DNA of 7,150 bases from JBBRGG01 sp038240875 (lineage in GTDB: Bacteria; Planctomycetota; Phycisphaerae; Phycisphaerales; UBA1924): positions 1-7,150 of the forward strand of contig JBBRGG010000186.1 in assembly GCA_038240875.1 (NCBI GenBank), given 5' to 3'. Below are positions 1 to 5,272 of the stretch, piece after piece. The notes below the pieces were generated by a model. It was not told the DNA's origin. It saw nothing but the letters and a program-made list of their open reading frames with translations, and did not search any database. Position 1 is the stretch's first letter. Each line of letters starts with the position of its first letter. The position numbers and the translations under genes are program-made.

Positions 1-31
1 CTACTTATACAGCTATCACAATCGCGTTTAC

Positions 32-1006
32 TCAATAATTCGGCGTCGGCGGGCGATAGTGGTCAAAGTTGATCGACTTGAACCAGCTGATCGTCTTGGT
101 CAGCCCTTCGCGCAACTGGATCTGTGGCTCCCAGCCATTGAGCTTGGCCTTGGCTAGCGAGATATCGGGCTGACGCTGAGTCGGATCATCAGCGGGCAAG
201 AGCTTGTGAACTAGTTTGCTCTTGGACCCGGTCAGATCGATCACCTGCTCGGCGAGCTGCTTCATCGTGAATTCGTAGGGGTTGCCCAAGTTTACCGGCC
301 CGATGAAGTCGTCGGGCCCGTTCATCATGCGGGTGATGCCTTCGATGAGGTCTTCGACGTAGCAAAAGGAGCGAGACTGCTTGCCTTCGCCATAAATGGT
401 AATATCTTCGCCACGTAGTGCTTGGCGGATGAAGTTGGAGACGACGCGGCCATCGAAGGGGTGCATGCGCGGGCCATACGTATTAAAGATTCGGATGACG
501 CGGATGTTCACGCCATTGGATCGGTTGTAGTCAAAGAAGAGCGTTTCGGCAGCACGTTTGCCCTCGTCGTAGCAGGCGCGAGGGCCGATGGGGTTAACGT
601 TGCCGCGATAGCTTTCGGGCTGTGGATGAACTTCGGGATCGCCATAGACCTCACTGGTAGAGGCTTGCAGGATCTTGGCCCGGCAGCGTTTGGCCATCCC
701 GAGCATGTTGATCGCGCCCATGACGCTGGTCTTCATTGTTTTGATGGGATTGTACTGATAGTGGCCCGGGGCGGCGGGGCACGCCATGTTGTAGATTTCA
801 TCGACTTCAAGCCAGAGCGCGTGGGTGACGTCATGGCGAATGAACTCGAAGTTTGGCTTGCTGAGCAAGTGAACAATGTTGGACTTTTGGCTTGTGAAAA
901 GATTGTCGACGCAGATGACGTCGTGGCCTTGGTTCACAAGACGGTCGCAAAGGTGCGAGCCGAGGAAGCCGGCGCCGCCGGTAACAAGAATTCGCCGGGT
1001 CTTCAT
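32..1006 (-). CDS. UDP-glucuronate decarboxylase (UDP-xylose synthase), SDR family
   Basis: Predicted cytoplasmic enzyme that oxidises and decarboxylates UDP-glucuronate to UDP-xylose using bound NAD+, supplying a sugar donor for surface polysaccharide or glycoprotein. The 324-residue protein is the normal size for bacterial UXS. Visible features: Rossmann motif GGAGFLG at residues 10-16; the UXS-type segment NMACPAAP (73-80), close to the usual ACPASP; TSE at 117-119; catalytic Tyr146 and Lys150 in YDEGK; NTYGPRM (175-181); RSFCYVEDL (212-220), typical of nucleotide-sugar SDRs. I chose the ATG at 1006 because the family begins directly with the Rossmann strand (MKTRRILVTGG). The frame stays open to a GTG at 1117, but those 37 extra residues look non-coding. 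No strong Shine-Dalgarno precedes the ATG (a GGAA lies about 11-14 bases upstream). It lies downstream of murA on the same strand but 349 bp away, so it is probably a separate transcript. Family assignment is firm; a related SDR (dTDP-glucose dehydratase or epimerase) is less likely given the ACPAAP and YDEGKR signatures. Confidence 0.93.
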   Translation of the reverse strand: MKTRRILVTGGAGFLGSHLCDRLVNQGHDVICVDNLFTSQKSNIVHLLSKPNFEFIRHDVTHALWLEVDEIYNMACPAAPGHYQYNPIKTMKTSVMGAINMLGMAKRCRAKILQASTSEVYGDPEVHPQPESYRGNVNPIGPRACYDEGKRAAETLFFDYNRSNGVNIRVIRIFNTYGPRMHPFDGRVVSNFIRQALRGEDITIYGEGKQSRSFCYVEDLIEGITRMMNGPDDFIGPVNLGNPYEFTMKQLAEQVIDLTGSKSKLVHKLLPADDPTQRQPDISLAKAKLNGWEPQIQLREGLTKTISWFKSINFDHYRPPTPNY

Positions 1007-1173
1007 GCTGGGAGCATTCCGTACGGTGTGAAATGGATCGGCAATGGACAAGCCGGTGTACACGCCGGGTCCGCTTTGCCATGCAAAACTATCGTATTCC
1101 ACGCCGAGCGTGTGCACTTAGAGTTTGTGCGAATCAGGATATCCATATGAGTTTGCGTCGCTTTGGAGTGCTT

Positions 1174-1188
1174 GCAAATGGCATTTGC
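1174..1188. promoter_or_regulatory. Perfect 7-1-7 palindrome, operator-like
   Basis: GCAAATG and CATTTGC are exact reverse complements separated by a single G. A 15-bp symmetrical site with a one-base centre cannot form a useful RNA hairpin, so it fits a binding site for a dimeric DNA-binding protein better. It lies 168 bp upstream of the UXS start. The cognate regulator is unknown and is not encoded in this window. Confidence 0.45.
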
Positions 1189-1200
1189 GATGGTGTAGTC

Positions 1201-1214
1201 TGTCAGACGTGACA
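1201..1214. promoter_or_regulatory. Inverted repeat TGTCA-N4-TGACA
   Basis: TGTCA and TGACA are perfect 5-bp arms around GACG. The form resembles operators of several dimeric regulators, but arms this short can arise by chance. Its proximity to the palindrome at 1174-1188 and the one at 1237-1249 raises interest. No regulator is assigned. Confidence 0.3.
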
Positions 1215-1236
1215 CAAATTTTTCTTCTTCCGTTGC

Positions 1237-1249
1237 TTGATCGTATCAA
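1237..1249. promoter_or_regulatory. Inverted repeat TTGAT-CGT-ATCAA
   Basis: Perfect 5-bp arms around CGT. On the plus strand it is followed by a short A run, on the minus strand preceded by TTTTT. It could be an operator or a weak hairpin; the sequence alone does not decide. Confidence 0.28.
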
Positions 1250-1275
1250 AAATGTGACCCCACGCTGAGCATGAG

Positions 1276-1296
1276 GCCTTTGGACAAAGGCTTTTT
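1276..1296 (+). terminator. Intrinsic terminator, plus-strand orientation, no assigned gene
   Basis: GCCTTT (1276-1281), loop GGAC, AAAGGC (1286-1291), then TTTTT (1292-1296). The T run follows the stem only on the plus strand; on the minus strand the stem is followed by CTCATG. Both flanking genes are on the minus strand, so this would end a plus-strand transcript coming from 1007-1275 or from antisense of UXS. The stem is only 6 bp, so efficiency is uncertain. Confidence 0.45.
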
Positions 1297-1355
1297 GACT
1301 CAAGAAGCAACAGGAACATCTATCATGAAACTAGACTTTCTGAACATACCAAGTT

Positions 1356-2828
1356 TCACGAAACGGCGGCAATATTTTTCGCTGCGAGTTCCTTCTCGTC
1401 GACGCGTGCGATCGACGCGCCGAGCGAGCGCAGGCGTTCTTCCATCCGTTCGTAGCCACGGTCAAGGTGGTACACGCGATTGACGCAGGTCGTACCTTCC
1501 GCGGCGAGGCCCGCAAGAACAAGCCCCGCGCTCGCGCGAAGGTCTGACGCCATCACGGGCGCGCCGACAAGGTTGCGTACGCCAGTGATGATAACAGTTG
1601 AGCCTTGGCGGACGAGCTTGGCGCCCATGCGCGAGAGTTCGGCGACGTGCAGAAAGCGATCTTGGAAGATGCGCTCGGTCACGACGGAGTTGCCGTCGGC
1701 TAGGCAGAGCAGCGCCATGAACTGAGCCTGAAGATCGGTGGGAAAGCCTGGGTGCGGCTGGGTCGTCACGTCGACCGACTTGAGCACGCGCTCAGTCGTC
1801 ACGCGAACACAGCGGCGAAGCGGATCGTCTCCCCCCCCTCCGCCAACACCACTGCCGCCGCCACCAACGCTTCCGTTTGTGCTGGTCGAGCCGGAAGAGA
1901 GCGACAACGATGATCCGCCACGCGGGCGACCGGCGGGGAGCGTGTTGGCGATAGTCGCGGCGAGAGGAGCAACTTGCTGAACATGCACGCCCGCGGCTTC
2001 GAGCCAATAAATTGGAGCGAGCATCGCGTCGGTCGGACAGTTGTCCAAGATCATGTCGCCATTGGTAATTGCAGCGGCAATCATGAACGTTCCTGCTTCG
2101 ATACGATCGGGCATGACAACATAAGTAGCGCCGCCGAGTTGCGTGACGCCTTCGATCACAATGCGAGGAGAGCCCGCACCAGAGATCTTCGCGCCCATCT
2201 TTATGAGCAGCTTGGCTAGATCGACCACTTCCGGCTCGCACGCGGCACACTCGATGATCGTTGTTCCCTTGGCAAGGCTCGCGGCACACATCACGTTGGT
2301 CGTGCCTAGAACGGTTGACCCATTGGCTCCGCCAAGGAAGATGGTGGTTCCTTTAAGGCCGCCAGCGGGAACACGCGCGATGATGTCGCCAGCTTCGAGG
2401 GTGATCTCTGCACCAAGAGCGCGTAGCCCGCGCAAGTGAAGATCAACGGGACGTTCGCCGATCGAGCAGCCGCCGGGGAGTGAAACGCGTGCATATCCAC
2501 GTTTGGCGAGCAACGGCCCAAGCGTGCAAATACTGGCCCGCATGGTGCGGACGATTTCATAGGGAGCGTGCGAGATGCTCTCATCGGTGGTTTGCAAGCG
2601 GATGACGCCAGCAGAGTCTTCGGCACCTTGGGCAACCTGGCCACAGCCAAGTTGGGCGAGCAGGCGGATCATGTTGGCGATGTCGTCGAGCGCGGGAACG
2701 TCGTGGATTGTGACAGGCTCGGTGGTCAGCAAAGCGGCTGCGAGAATGGGCAGCGCCGCGTTCTTGCTGCCATTGATCCGAACTCGGCCCGACAACCGCC
2801 GCCCGCCATCGATTACGAACGTGTCCAT
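1356..2828 (-). CDS. murA: UDP-N-acetylglucosamine 1-carboxyvinyltransferase (MurA)
   Basis: Cytoplasmic enzyme of the first committed step of peptidoglycan synthesis: transfers enolpyruvate from phosphoenolpyruvate to UDP-GlcNAc. Active-site features match E. coli MurA: SKNAALP with Lys22 and Asn23; LPGGCSIGERPVDLH with Cys121 equivalent to Cys115, the residue fosfomycin alkylates, and Arg126; MPDRIEAGTF (239-248); FPTDLQAQF with Asp365 equivalent to Asp305; DRFLHVAELSRMG with Arg391; DRGYER (456-461). Since the Cys is kept, fosfomycin sensitivity is expected (inference). At 490 residues it is about 70 longer than the usual ~420. Most of the excess is a Ser/Gly-rich insertion at residues ~286-340, the rest a C-terminal tail of about 12 residues. 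The ATG at 2828 is chosen because MDTFVIDGG aligns with the family N-terminus; an upstream open stretch to 3008 looks non-coding. GATGAGAG about 8 bases upstream may serve as a weak Shine-Dalgarno. The gene is not obviously in an operon. Confidence 0.96.
   Translation of the reverse strand: MDTFVIDGGRRLSGRVRINGSKNAALPILAAALLTTEPVTIHDVPALDDIANMIRLLAQLGCGQVAQGAEDSAGVIRLQTTDESISHAPYEIVRTMRASICTLGPLLAKRGYARVSLPGGCSIGERPVDLHLRGLRALGAEITLEAGDIIARVPAGGLKGTTIFLGGANGSTVLGTTNVMCAASLAKGTTIIECAACEPEVVDLAKLLIKMGAKISGAGSPRIVIEGVTQLGGATYVVMPDRIEAGTFMIAAAITNGDMILDNCPTDAMLAPIYWLEAAGVHVQQVAPLAATIANTLPAGRPRGGSSLSLSSGSTSTNGSVGGGGSGVGGGGGDDPLRRCVRVTTERVLKSVDVTTQPHPGFPTDLQAQFMALLCLADGNSVVTERIFQDRFLHVAELSRMGAKLVRQGSTVIITGVRNLVGAPVMASDLRASAGLVLAGLAAEGTTCVNRVYHLDRGYERMEERLRSLGASIARVDEKELAAKNIAAVS
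1809..1973 (-). other. Ser/Gly-rich low-complexity insertion inside MurA
   Basis: MurA residues ~286-340 have no counterpart in E. coli MurA, where the strand before the insertion (GVHVQ) and the strand after it (VRVTTERVLKSVDV) are joined by a few residues. The segment includes SSLSLSSGSTSTNGS followed by VGGGGSGVGGGGG. It is predicted to be a flexible disordered loop in the C-terminal-side domain. The two flanking MurA parts stay in frame and keep the active-site motifs, so the enzyme is probably functional. Confidence 0.75.
1831..1838. repeat. Eight-C homopolymer (G8 on the murA coding strand)
   Basis: The run of eight C sits in the glycine-coding part of the murA insertion (coding strand GGA GGG GGG GGA). 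A one-base change in tract length would shift the reading frame upstream of essential MurA residues. It may be a slippage-prone site or a possible sequencing-error site; as given, the frame is intact. Confidence 0.7.
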
Positions 2829-3124
2829 GTATGTACTCTCATCCCTGCAGCCATGTGCGCATCCCGGCGGTCGCCGCGATTTCTGGAAGCCGGGCCATCG
2901 TCCATGAAAGCCCAAATGCCGCCAAAGTTCCGGGGGTCGATCCGAAATGGATGATCCCCGCGTCCGATCATACATCGGCAAATGACCTCTACACGCTTGC
3001 AAAGCCATTTCAAGCAGTAAGCAACCCCCTTCCCAAACGTTCTAGGCACACTAATCGTCATCTCTTGACCCATTTGACGCGCCAGCTTCCTTGCTTCTTC
3101 TCGCCTGTATTCGACCTTTGTCAT
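2813..3124 (-). CDS. Doubtful 103-residue hypothetical ORF upstream of murA
   Basis: An ATG at 3124 opens 103 codons ending at 2813, overlapping the murA start by 16 bases in another frame. The N-terminal half is basic and partly helical in composition (MTKVEYRREEARKLARQMG); the C-terminal half is Arg/Gly/Asp-rich. I recognise no family, signal peptide or transmembrane segment. Against it: no Shine-Dalgarno before the ATG, third-position GC not clearly raised, and an equally long open frame on the opposite strand (2831-3133). For it: the end-to-start overlap with murA is typical of translational coupling, and it would fill an otherwise 370-bp gap. More likely spurious than real. Confidence 0.25.
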   Translation of the reverse strand: MTKVEYRREEARKLARQMGQEMTISVPRTFGKGVAYCLKWLCKRVEVICRCMIGRGDHPFRIDPRNFGGIWAFMDDGPASRNRGDRRDAHMAAGMRVHTWTRS

Positions 3125-3141
3125 GGCGGGTGACGGTGTGC

Positions 3142-3180
3142 GTCGCTCGCCCGGGCTCGACTTTATTTATCACAAGCGAC
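3142..3180 (+). promoter_or_regulatory. Possible leader hairpin before the fibro-slime gene
   Basis: GTCGCT (3142-3147) pairs perfectly with AGCGAC (3175-3180), enclosing the palindrome GCCCGGGC and an AT-rich stretch (TTTATTTAT). The 3' arm ends six bases before the ribosome binding site, so folding could affect translation, or the AT-rich stretch may be part of the promoter. I see no good -35/-10 pair. Weak evidence. Confidence 0.22.
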
Positions 3181-3186
3181 CCACTT

Positions 3187-3192
3187 AGGAGG
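3187..3192 (+). promoter_or_regulatory. Ribosome binding site AGGAGG
   Basis: A full anti-16S match (AGGAGG) lies five bases upstream of the ATG at 3198 and fixes the start of the fibro-slime gene. It is the strongest Shine-Dalgarno in the window and suggests high translation. Confidence 0.85.
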
Positions 3193-3197
3193 ATTTC

Positions 3198-4121
3198 ATG
3201 AACGGCAAGCAGGCCAAGGTAATTGCGATGGGCGGGCTGGTGCTTGCGGCTGGGCTCGCAGCGAGCTTGGCCGGCAGCGCCGGGGCTCAGGACGGAGACT
3301 CGTTTGCGTCTCTGCCAAGCACGATCACGCTCACGGGCGTCGTTCGCGACTTCCGCGAGCGTTCCGTGACCGGCGGGCACCCGGACTTTCAGCGTCAACC
3401 CACAGGCGGGTTCGGTCACTACATGCAGCAATCTACCGACACGCTCGACGACGAAGGCAAGCCTCTCTTCCGCTCCACGGGCAACATGGTTGCCAGCGCA
3501 TGGCGCGACCGCTCGGGCCGTAACATCATCAACACCAAGTCCTACATTTCTGCACGCTCAGGCGATGTAGCGGGTAGGCTCGACGCGAACAAAACCGGTT
3601 CACTTACGACTGCGGCGAACTTCGCTCAGTGGTGGCGTGACGTGCCGAATGTCAACGTGTCGCGCCAGCTCAACCTCAACCTCGTGCGTCAAACCGGCAC
3701 CAATATCTACACCTTCAACGACCGCACCGACAACACGTACTCGGGACGTGGCGGGTTCTTCCCGATCAACGGCGAGCTATTCGGCAACTCCGCTGGCGAC
3801 AACCGCAACTTCCACTTCACCTTCGAGTTATCCACGCAGTTTGACTATCGCCGTGATTCGGGCCAGGTCTTCAGCTTCACGGGTGACGACGACGTCCTGG
3901 TCTTCATCGACAACAAGCTCGTCATCGACATCGGCGGCGTTCACTCGGCCATCAACCAGGCAATCGAGCTTGACCGCTTGAACTGGCTCCAGGATGGGCA
4001 GACGTACTCGCTGAAGTTCTTCTTCGTGGAACGTCATAGGACGCAATCCAACTTCCGCATCGATACCACGATGCAGCTCCGGTCGGTTGACCCACCCACT
4101 ACGTCCAACCTCTACGACTAA
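3198..4121 (+). CDS. Secreted fibro-slime domain protein
   Basis: Predicted exported protein of 307 residues. Residues 1-30 form a Sec signal peptide: basic start (Lys4, Lys7), hydrophobic core at 8-25, and an AGA site giving cleavage before Gln31. The rest matches the fibro-slime domain (related to PA14 lectin-like beta-barrels): opening strand ITLTGVVRDF (43-52), NFAQWWRDVPNVN (141-153), GGFFPINGELFG (185-196), the hallmark FTGDDDVLVFIDNK (227-240) with acidic residues suited to Ca2+ or carbohydrate binding, LVIDIGGVH (241-249), and the closing LQDGQTYSLKFFFVERH (264-280) plus NFRIDTTM (285-292). In this family the domain is linked with extracellular matrix, fibre and cell-surface proteins; the ligand here is unknown. 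The domain fills nearly the whole mature protein, with no transmembrane anchor, PEP-CTERM tail or other sorting signal, so it is probably released to the periplasm or outside. A near-consensus RBS and a strong terminator flank it, so it is likely monocistronic. Confidence 0.88.
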   Translation: MNGKQAKVIAMGGLVLAAGLAASLAGSAGAQDGDSFASLPSTITLTGVVRDFRERSVTGGHPDFQRQPTGGFGHYMQQSTDTLDDEGKPLFRSTGNMVASAWRDRSGRNIINTKSYISARSGDVAGRLDANKTGSLTTAANFAQWWRDVPNVNVSRQLNLNLVRQTGTNIYTFNDRTDNTYSGRGGFFPINGELFGNSAGDNRNFHFTFELSTQFDYRRDSGQVFSFTGDDDVLVFIDNKLVIDIGGVHSAINQAIELDRLNWLQDGQTYSLKFFFVERHRTQSNFRIDTTMQLRSVDPPTTSNLYD

Positions 4122-4218
4122 TCCCAGTGCGTGCCGAGCGCACGCCAATGGGCTGATCGAACGCGGCTTGATCACCCGCACTCCGCCAGGCTCGTGTCTG
4201 CGGATCCAATTGAGTTCC

Positions 4219-4261
4219 ACGCCCGGGTTGGCTATGTAGGCCGCCCGGGCGTTGACTTTTT
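4219..4261 (+). terminator. Rho-independent terminator of the fibro-slime gene
   Basis: ACGCCCGGG (4219-4227) pairs perfectly with CCCGGGCGT (4244-4252); an inner GGC/GCC pairing extends the stem, leaving loop TATGTAG. TTTTT follows at 4257-4261 after a four-base gap. It starts about 100 bp after the stop codon at 4119-4121. On the minus strand no T run follows, so it is directional. Confidence 0.75.
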
Positions 4262-4281
4262 GGAGTAGGTTTGTCAGACGC

Positions 4282-4320
4282 ACCTGCGATCTGCACGCAA
4301 ATACGGCAGTATGCGCAGGT
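4282..4320. repeat. Nested inverted repeat between convergent genes
   Basis: ACCTGCG (4282-4288) pairs with CGCAGGT (4314-4320), with an inner CTGC/GCAG pair (4291-4294, 4306-4309). It lies just downstream of the lipoprotein stop (4346, minus strand). It could mark the 3' end of that transcript, but no T run follows on the minus strand, so it is not a standard intrinsic terminator. Confidence 0.35.
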
Positions 4321-4345
4321 TAGTTGCTAGGTATTGTTGCGAAAA

Positions 4346-4867
4346 CTAATTGCGCGGGTCAAACGTGCCCGTGCCGTATTGGATACCGCGGCTGGTCCTG
4401 CCTCGTTGCTCGGTTTCGAAGTAGATCTGGGTGTTGGCACGCTCAGGTAAGTAGAAGTATCGAGTGCGCGAGAGTGTGCGCTTGGGCGCACCATGCCACG
4501 AGTCAGCCTCGAAGAGTGTCGTTTCCGAGCGATACCCAAGAAGGCCTTCGACGCGCGAGGCGATGAGCGGATCGTTCTGATCCAGCGCGCGTGCGTCGGC
4601 GGGAAAGAACGTTGCGTTGTTGCGCGAAGCGACCAGCGTTTGCACACCTGATAAAGCCAATGTGTCATGTAGCGCGATACCATCGCCAAACGAGTTGGCA
4701 ACAGGCGCGCGATGAATTGTAGTTTGACAGCCACCAACGCACGACGCGGTCGCAAACAGCACCAATCCCAGGCATGCTTTTCGCAGTGCGTGCGACAAAA
4801 GTGAGCCGCTTAAAGAATAATCGTGAACGCTGAGAGCGACAGGTCTTTGGTGTAAGTCCAAACGCAT
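4346..4867 (-). CDS. Probable lipoprotein of unknown function
   Basis: A 173-residue protein with no family I recognise. It has an unusually long N-terminal stretch (about 28 residues) before a basic pair (Arg29-Lys30), a hydrophobic segment ACLGLVLFATASCVGGC (31-47), and a lipobox VGGC with Cys47 as the likely lipidated residue. Another Cys (43) sits four residues earlier. After the lipobox come a polar segment and an Arg/Tyr-rich C-terminus (RYFYLPERANTQIYFETEQ at 136-154, then GIQYGTGTFDP at 161-171). No catalytic motif or second membrane segment is visible. The ATG at 4867 is preferred over a GTG at 4876 because AGGTGG lies five bases before the ATG; a start closer to the basic pair would give a more ordinary signal peptide but lacks an RBS. 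It converges on the fibro-slime gene and diverges from ychF, so it is probably its own transcript. Gene call reasonably sure; lipoprotein assignment moderate; function unknown. Confidence 0.7.
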   Translation of the reverse strand: MRLDLHQRPVALSVHDYSLSGSLLSHALRKACLGLVLFATASCVGGCQTTIHRAPVANSFGDGIALHDTLALSGVQTLVASRNNATFFPADARALDQNDPLIASRVEGLLGYRSETTLFEADSWHGAPKRTLSRTRYFYLPERANTQIYFETEQRGRTSRGIQYGTGTFDPRN

Positions 4868-4872
4868 CGTGA

Positions 4873-4878
4873 CCACCT
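4873..4878 (-). promoter_or_regulatory. Ribosome binding site AGGTGG of the lipoprotein gene
   Basis: On the minus strand AGGTGG ends five bases before the ATG at 4867. This decides the start over the upstream in-frame GTG at 4876, which it overlaps. Confidence 0.65.
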
Positions 4879-4891
4879 AATCCTACGAACA

Positions 4892-4907
4892 ACATGCAAT
4901 AGCATGT
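4892..4907. repeat. Perfect hairpin ACATGC-AATA-GCATGT
   Basis: Six-base arms, four-base loop, 25-40 bp upstream of the lipoprotein start. If the promoter lies further out, this would be in the 5' leader of that mRNA; otherwise it could be an operator. Confidence 0.5.
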
Positions 4908-4910
4908 CTG

Positions 4911-4927
4911 GCTCGCAATGTGCGAGC
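4911..4927. repeat. Perfect hairpin GCTCGCA-ATG-TGCGAGC
   Basis: Seven-base perfect arms with a three-base loop, three bases away from the hairpin at 4892-4907 and directly abutting the tandem repeat at 4927. The GC-rich stem should be stable in RNA and is also symmetrical enough for a protein-binding site. Confidence 0.55.
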
Positions 4928-4956
4928 ATCCACCCACGCATCCACCCACGCATCCA
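4927..4956. repeat. 12-bp tandem repeat CATCCACCCACG, 2.5 copies
   Basis: Copies at 4927-4938 and 4939-4950 are identical, followed by the first six bases of a third (4951-4956). The motif CATCCA recurs near the ychF start (5242, 5253). Possible slippage-generated repeat or iterated binding site. Confidence 0.6.
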
Positions 4957-5261
4957 GCGAGCTAAGCGTGCCACACGTTGGCTATGAGTGCAAGCAAATC
5001 GCGAGTGATTTTTTCATGCTCGCCGCACACGAACCGCACAGACGTGATTCAAGTAAGCAATTTGGGACGTAGCAGCGGCTTATTGTGGCATTATCCGAAC
5101 AAGCACCCGACAATTTGCCCCAATGCGTGAACTCTCTTGGATTCCATTTGGATGGTTCGGTCCAAAGCCGCGAGCCACACTGCCTGAACCTACACTCGCG
5201 GCCACTTCCTGCTCACGCACGCTTGCAAACGAACAACAACCCATCCAATACTCATCCAATT

Positions 5262-5265
5262 AGGA
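5262..5265 (+). promoter_or_regulatory. Ribosome binding site AGGA of ychF
   Basis: AGGA lies seven bases before the ATG at 5273, at normal spacing, and supports that start. Confidence 0.55.
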
Positions 5266-5272
5266 TCCATCC

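Larger units (their letters stand above)
1007..1355. other. Intergenic region between murA and the UXS gene
   Basis: This 349-bp stretch has no convincing gene. The short ORFs reading through it have weak starts or run antisense into murA or UXS. It does contain three separate short inverted repeats (1174-1188, 1201-1214, 1237-1249) and a plus-strand hairpin followed by five T (1276-1296). The repeats lie 168-243 bases upstream of the UXS start, so they are placed to act on the UXS promoter. I could not identify a convincing -35/-10 pair for UXS. Confidence 0.6.
4868..5272. other. 405-bp divergent intergenic region, lipoprotein gene / ychF
   Basis: No convincing gene. The ORF at 5085-5306 on the plus strand has a low-complexity His/Pro/Asn-rich translation and overlaps the ychF start. 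The left end carries two adjacent perfect hairpins and a tandem repeat (4892-4956). Near ychF there is a direct repeat of CATCCAAT (5242-5249 and 5253-5260) and a weak promoter-like pair, TTGCAA (5223-5228), 18 bp, AATACT (5247-5252), which would leave a very short leader. The middle (about 4960-5220) shows nothing I can name. Confidence 0.5.

Noticed and set aside
422..1150. 242-codon plus-strand open frame
   Set aside because: Entirely antisense to the UXS gene, with Ala/Val/Asp-rich shadow composition and no recognisable family.
1792..2289. 165-codon minus-strand frame inside murA
   Set aside because: Out-of-frame shadow of murA, very rich in Arg, Ser and Cys; murA is clearly the real gene.
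2829..3008. 60-residue N-terminal extension of MurA
   Set aside because: The family N-terminus aligns with the ATG at 2828; the extension has no MurA similarity and is Arg/Pro/Gly-rich.
4665..4949. 94-codon minus-strand ORF overlapping the lipoprotein start
   Set aside because: Cys/Gly-rich shadow in another frame; it translates the hairpins and tandem repeat, and the lipoprotein frame has the better RBS.
4927..4956. CRISPR-like repeats
   Set aside because: Only 2.5 direct copies of 12 bp with no spacers; a simple tandem repeat.
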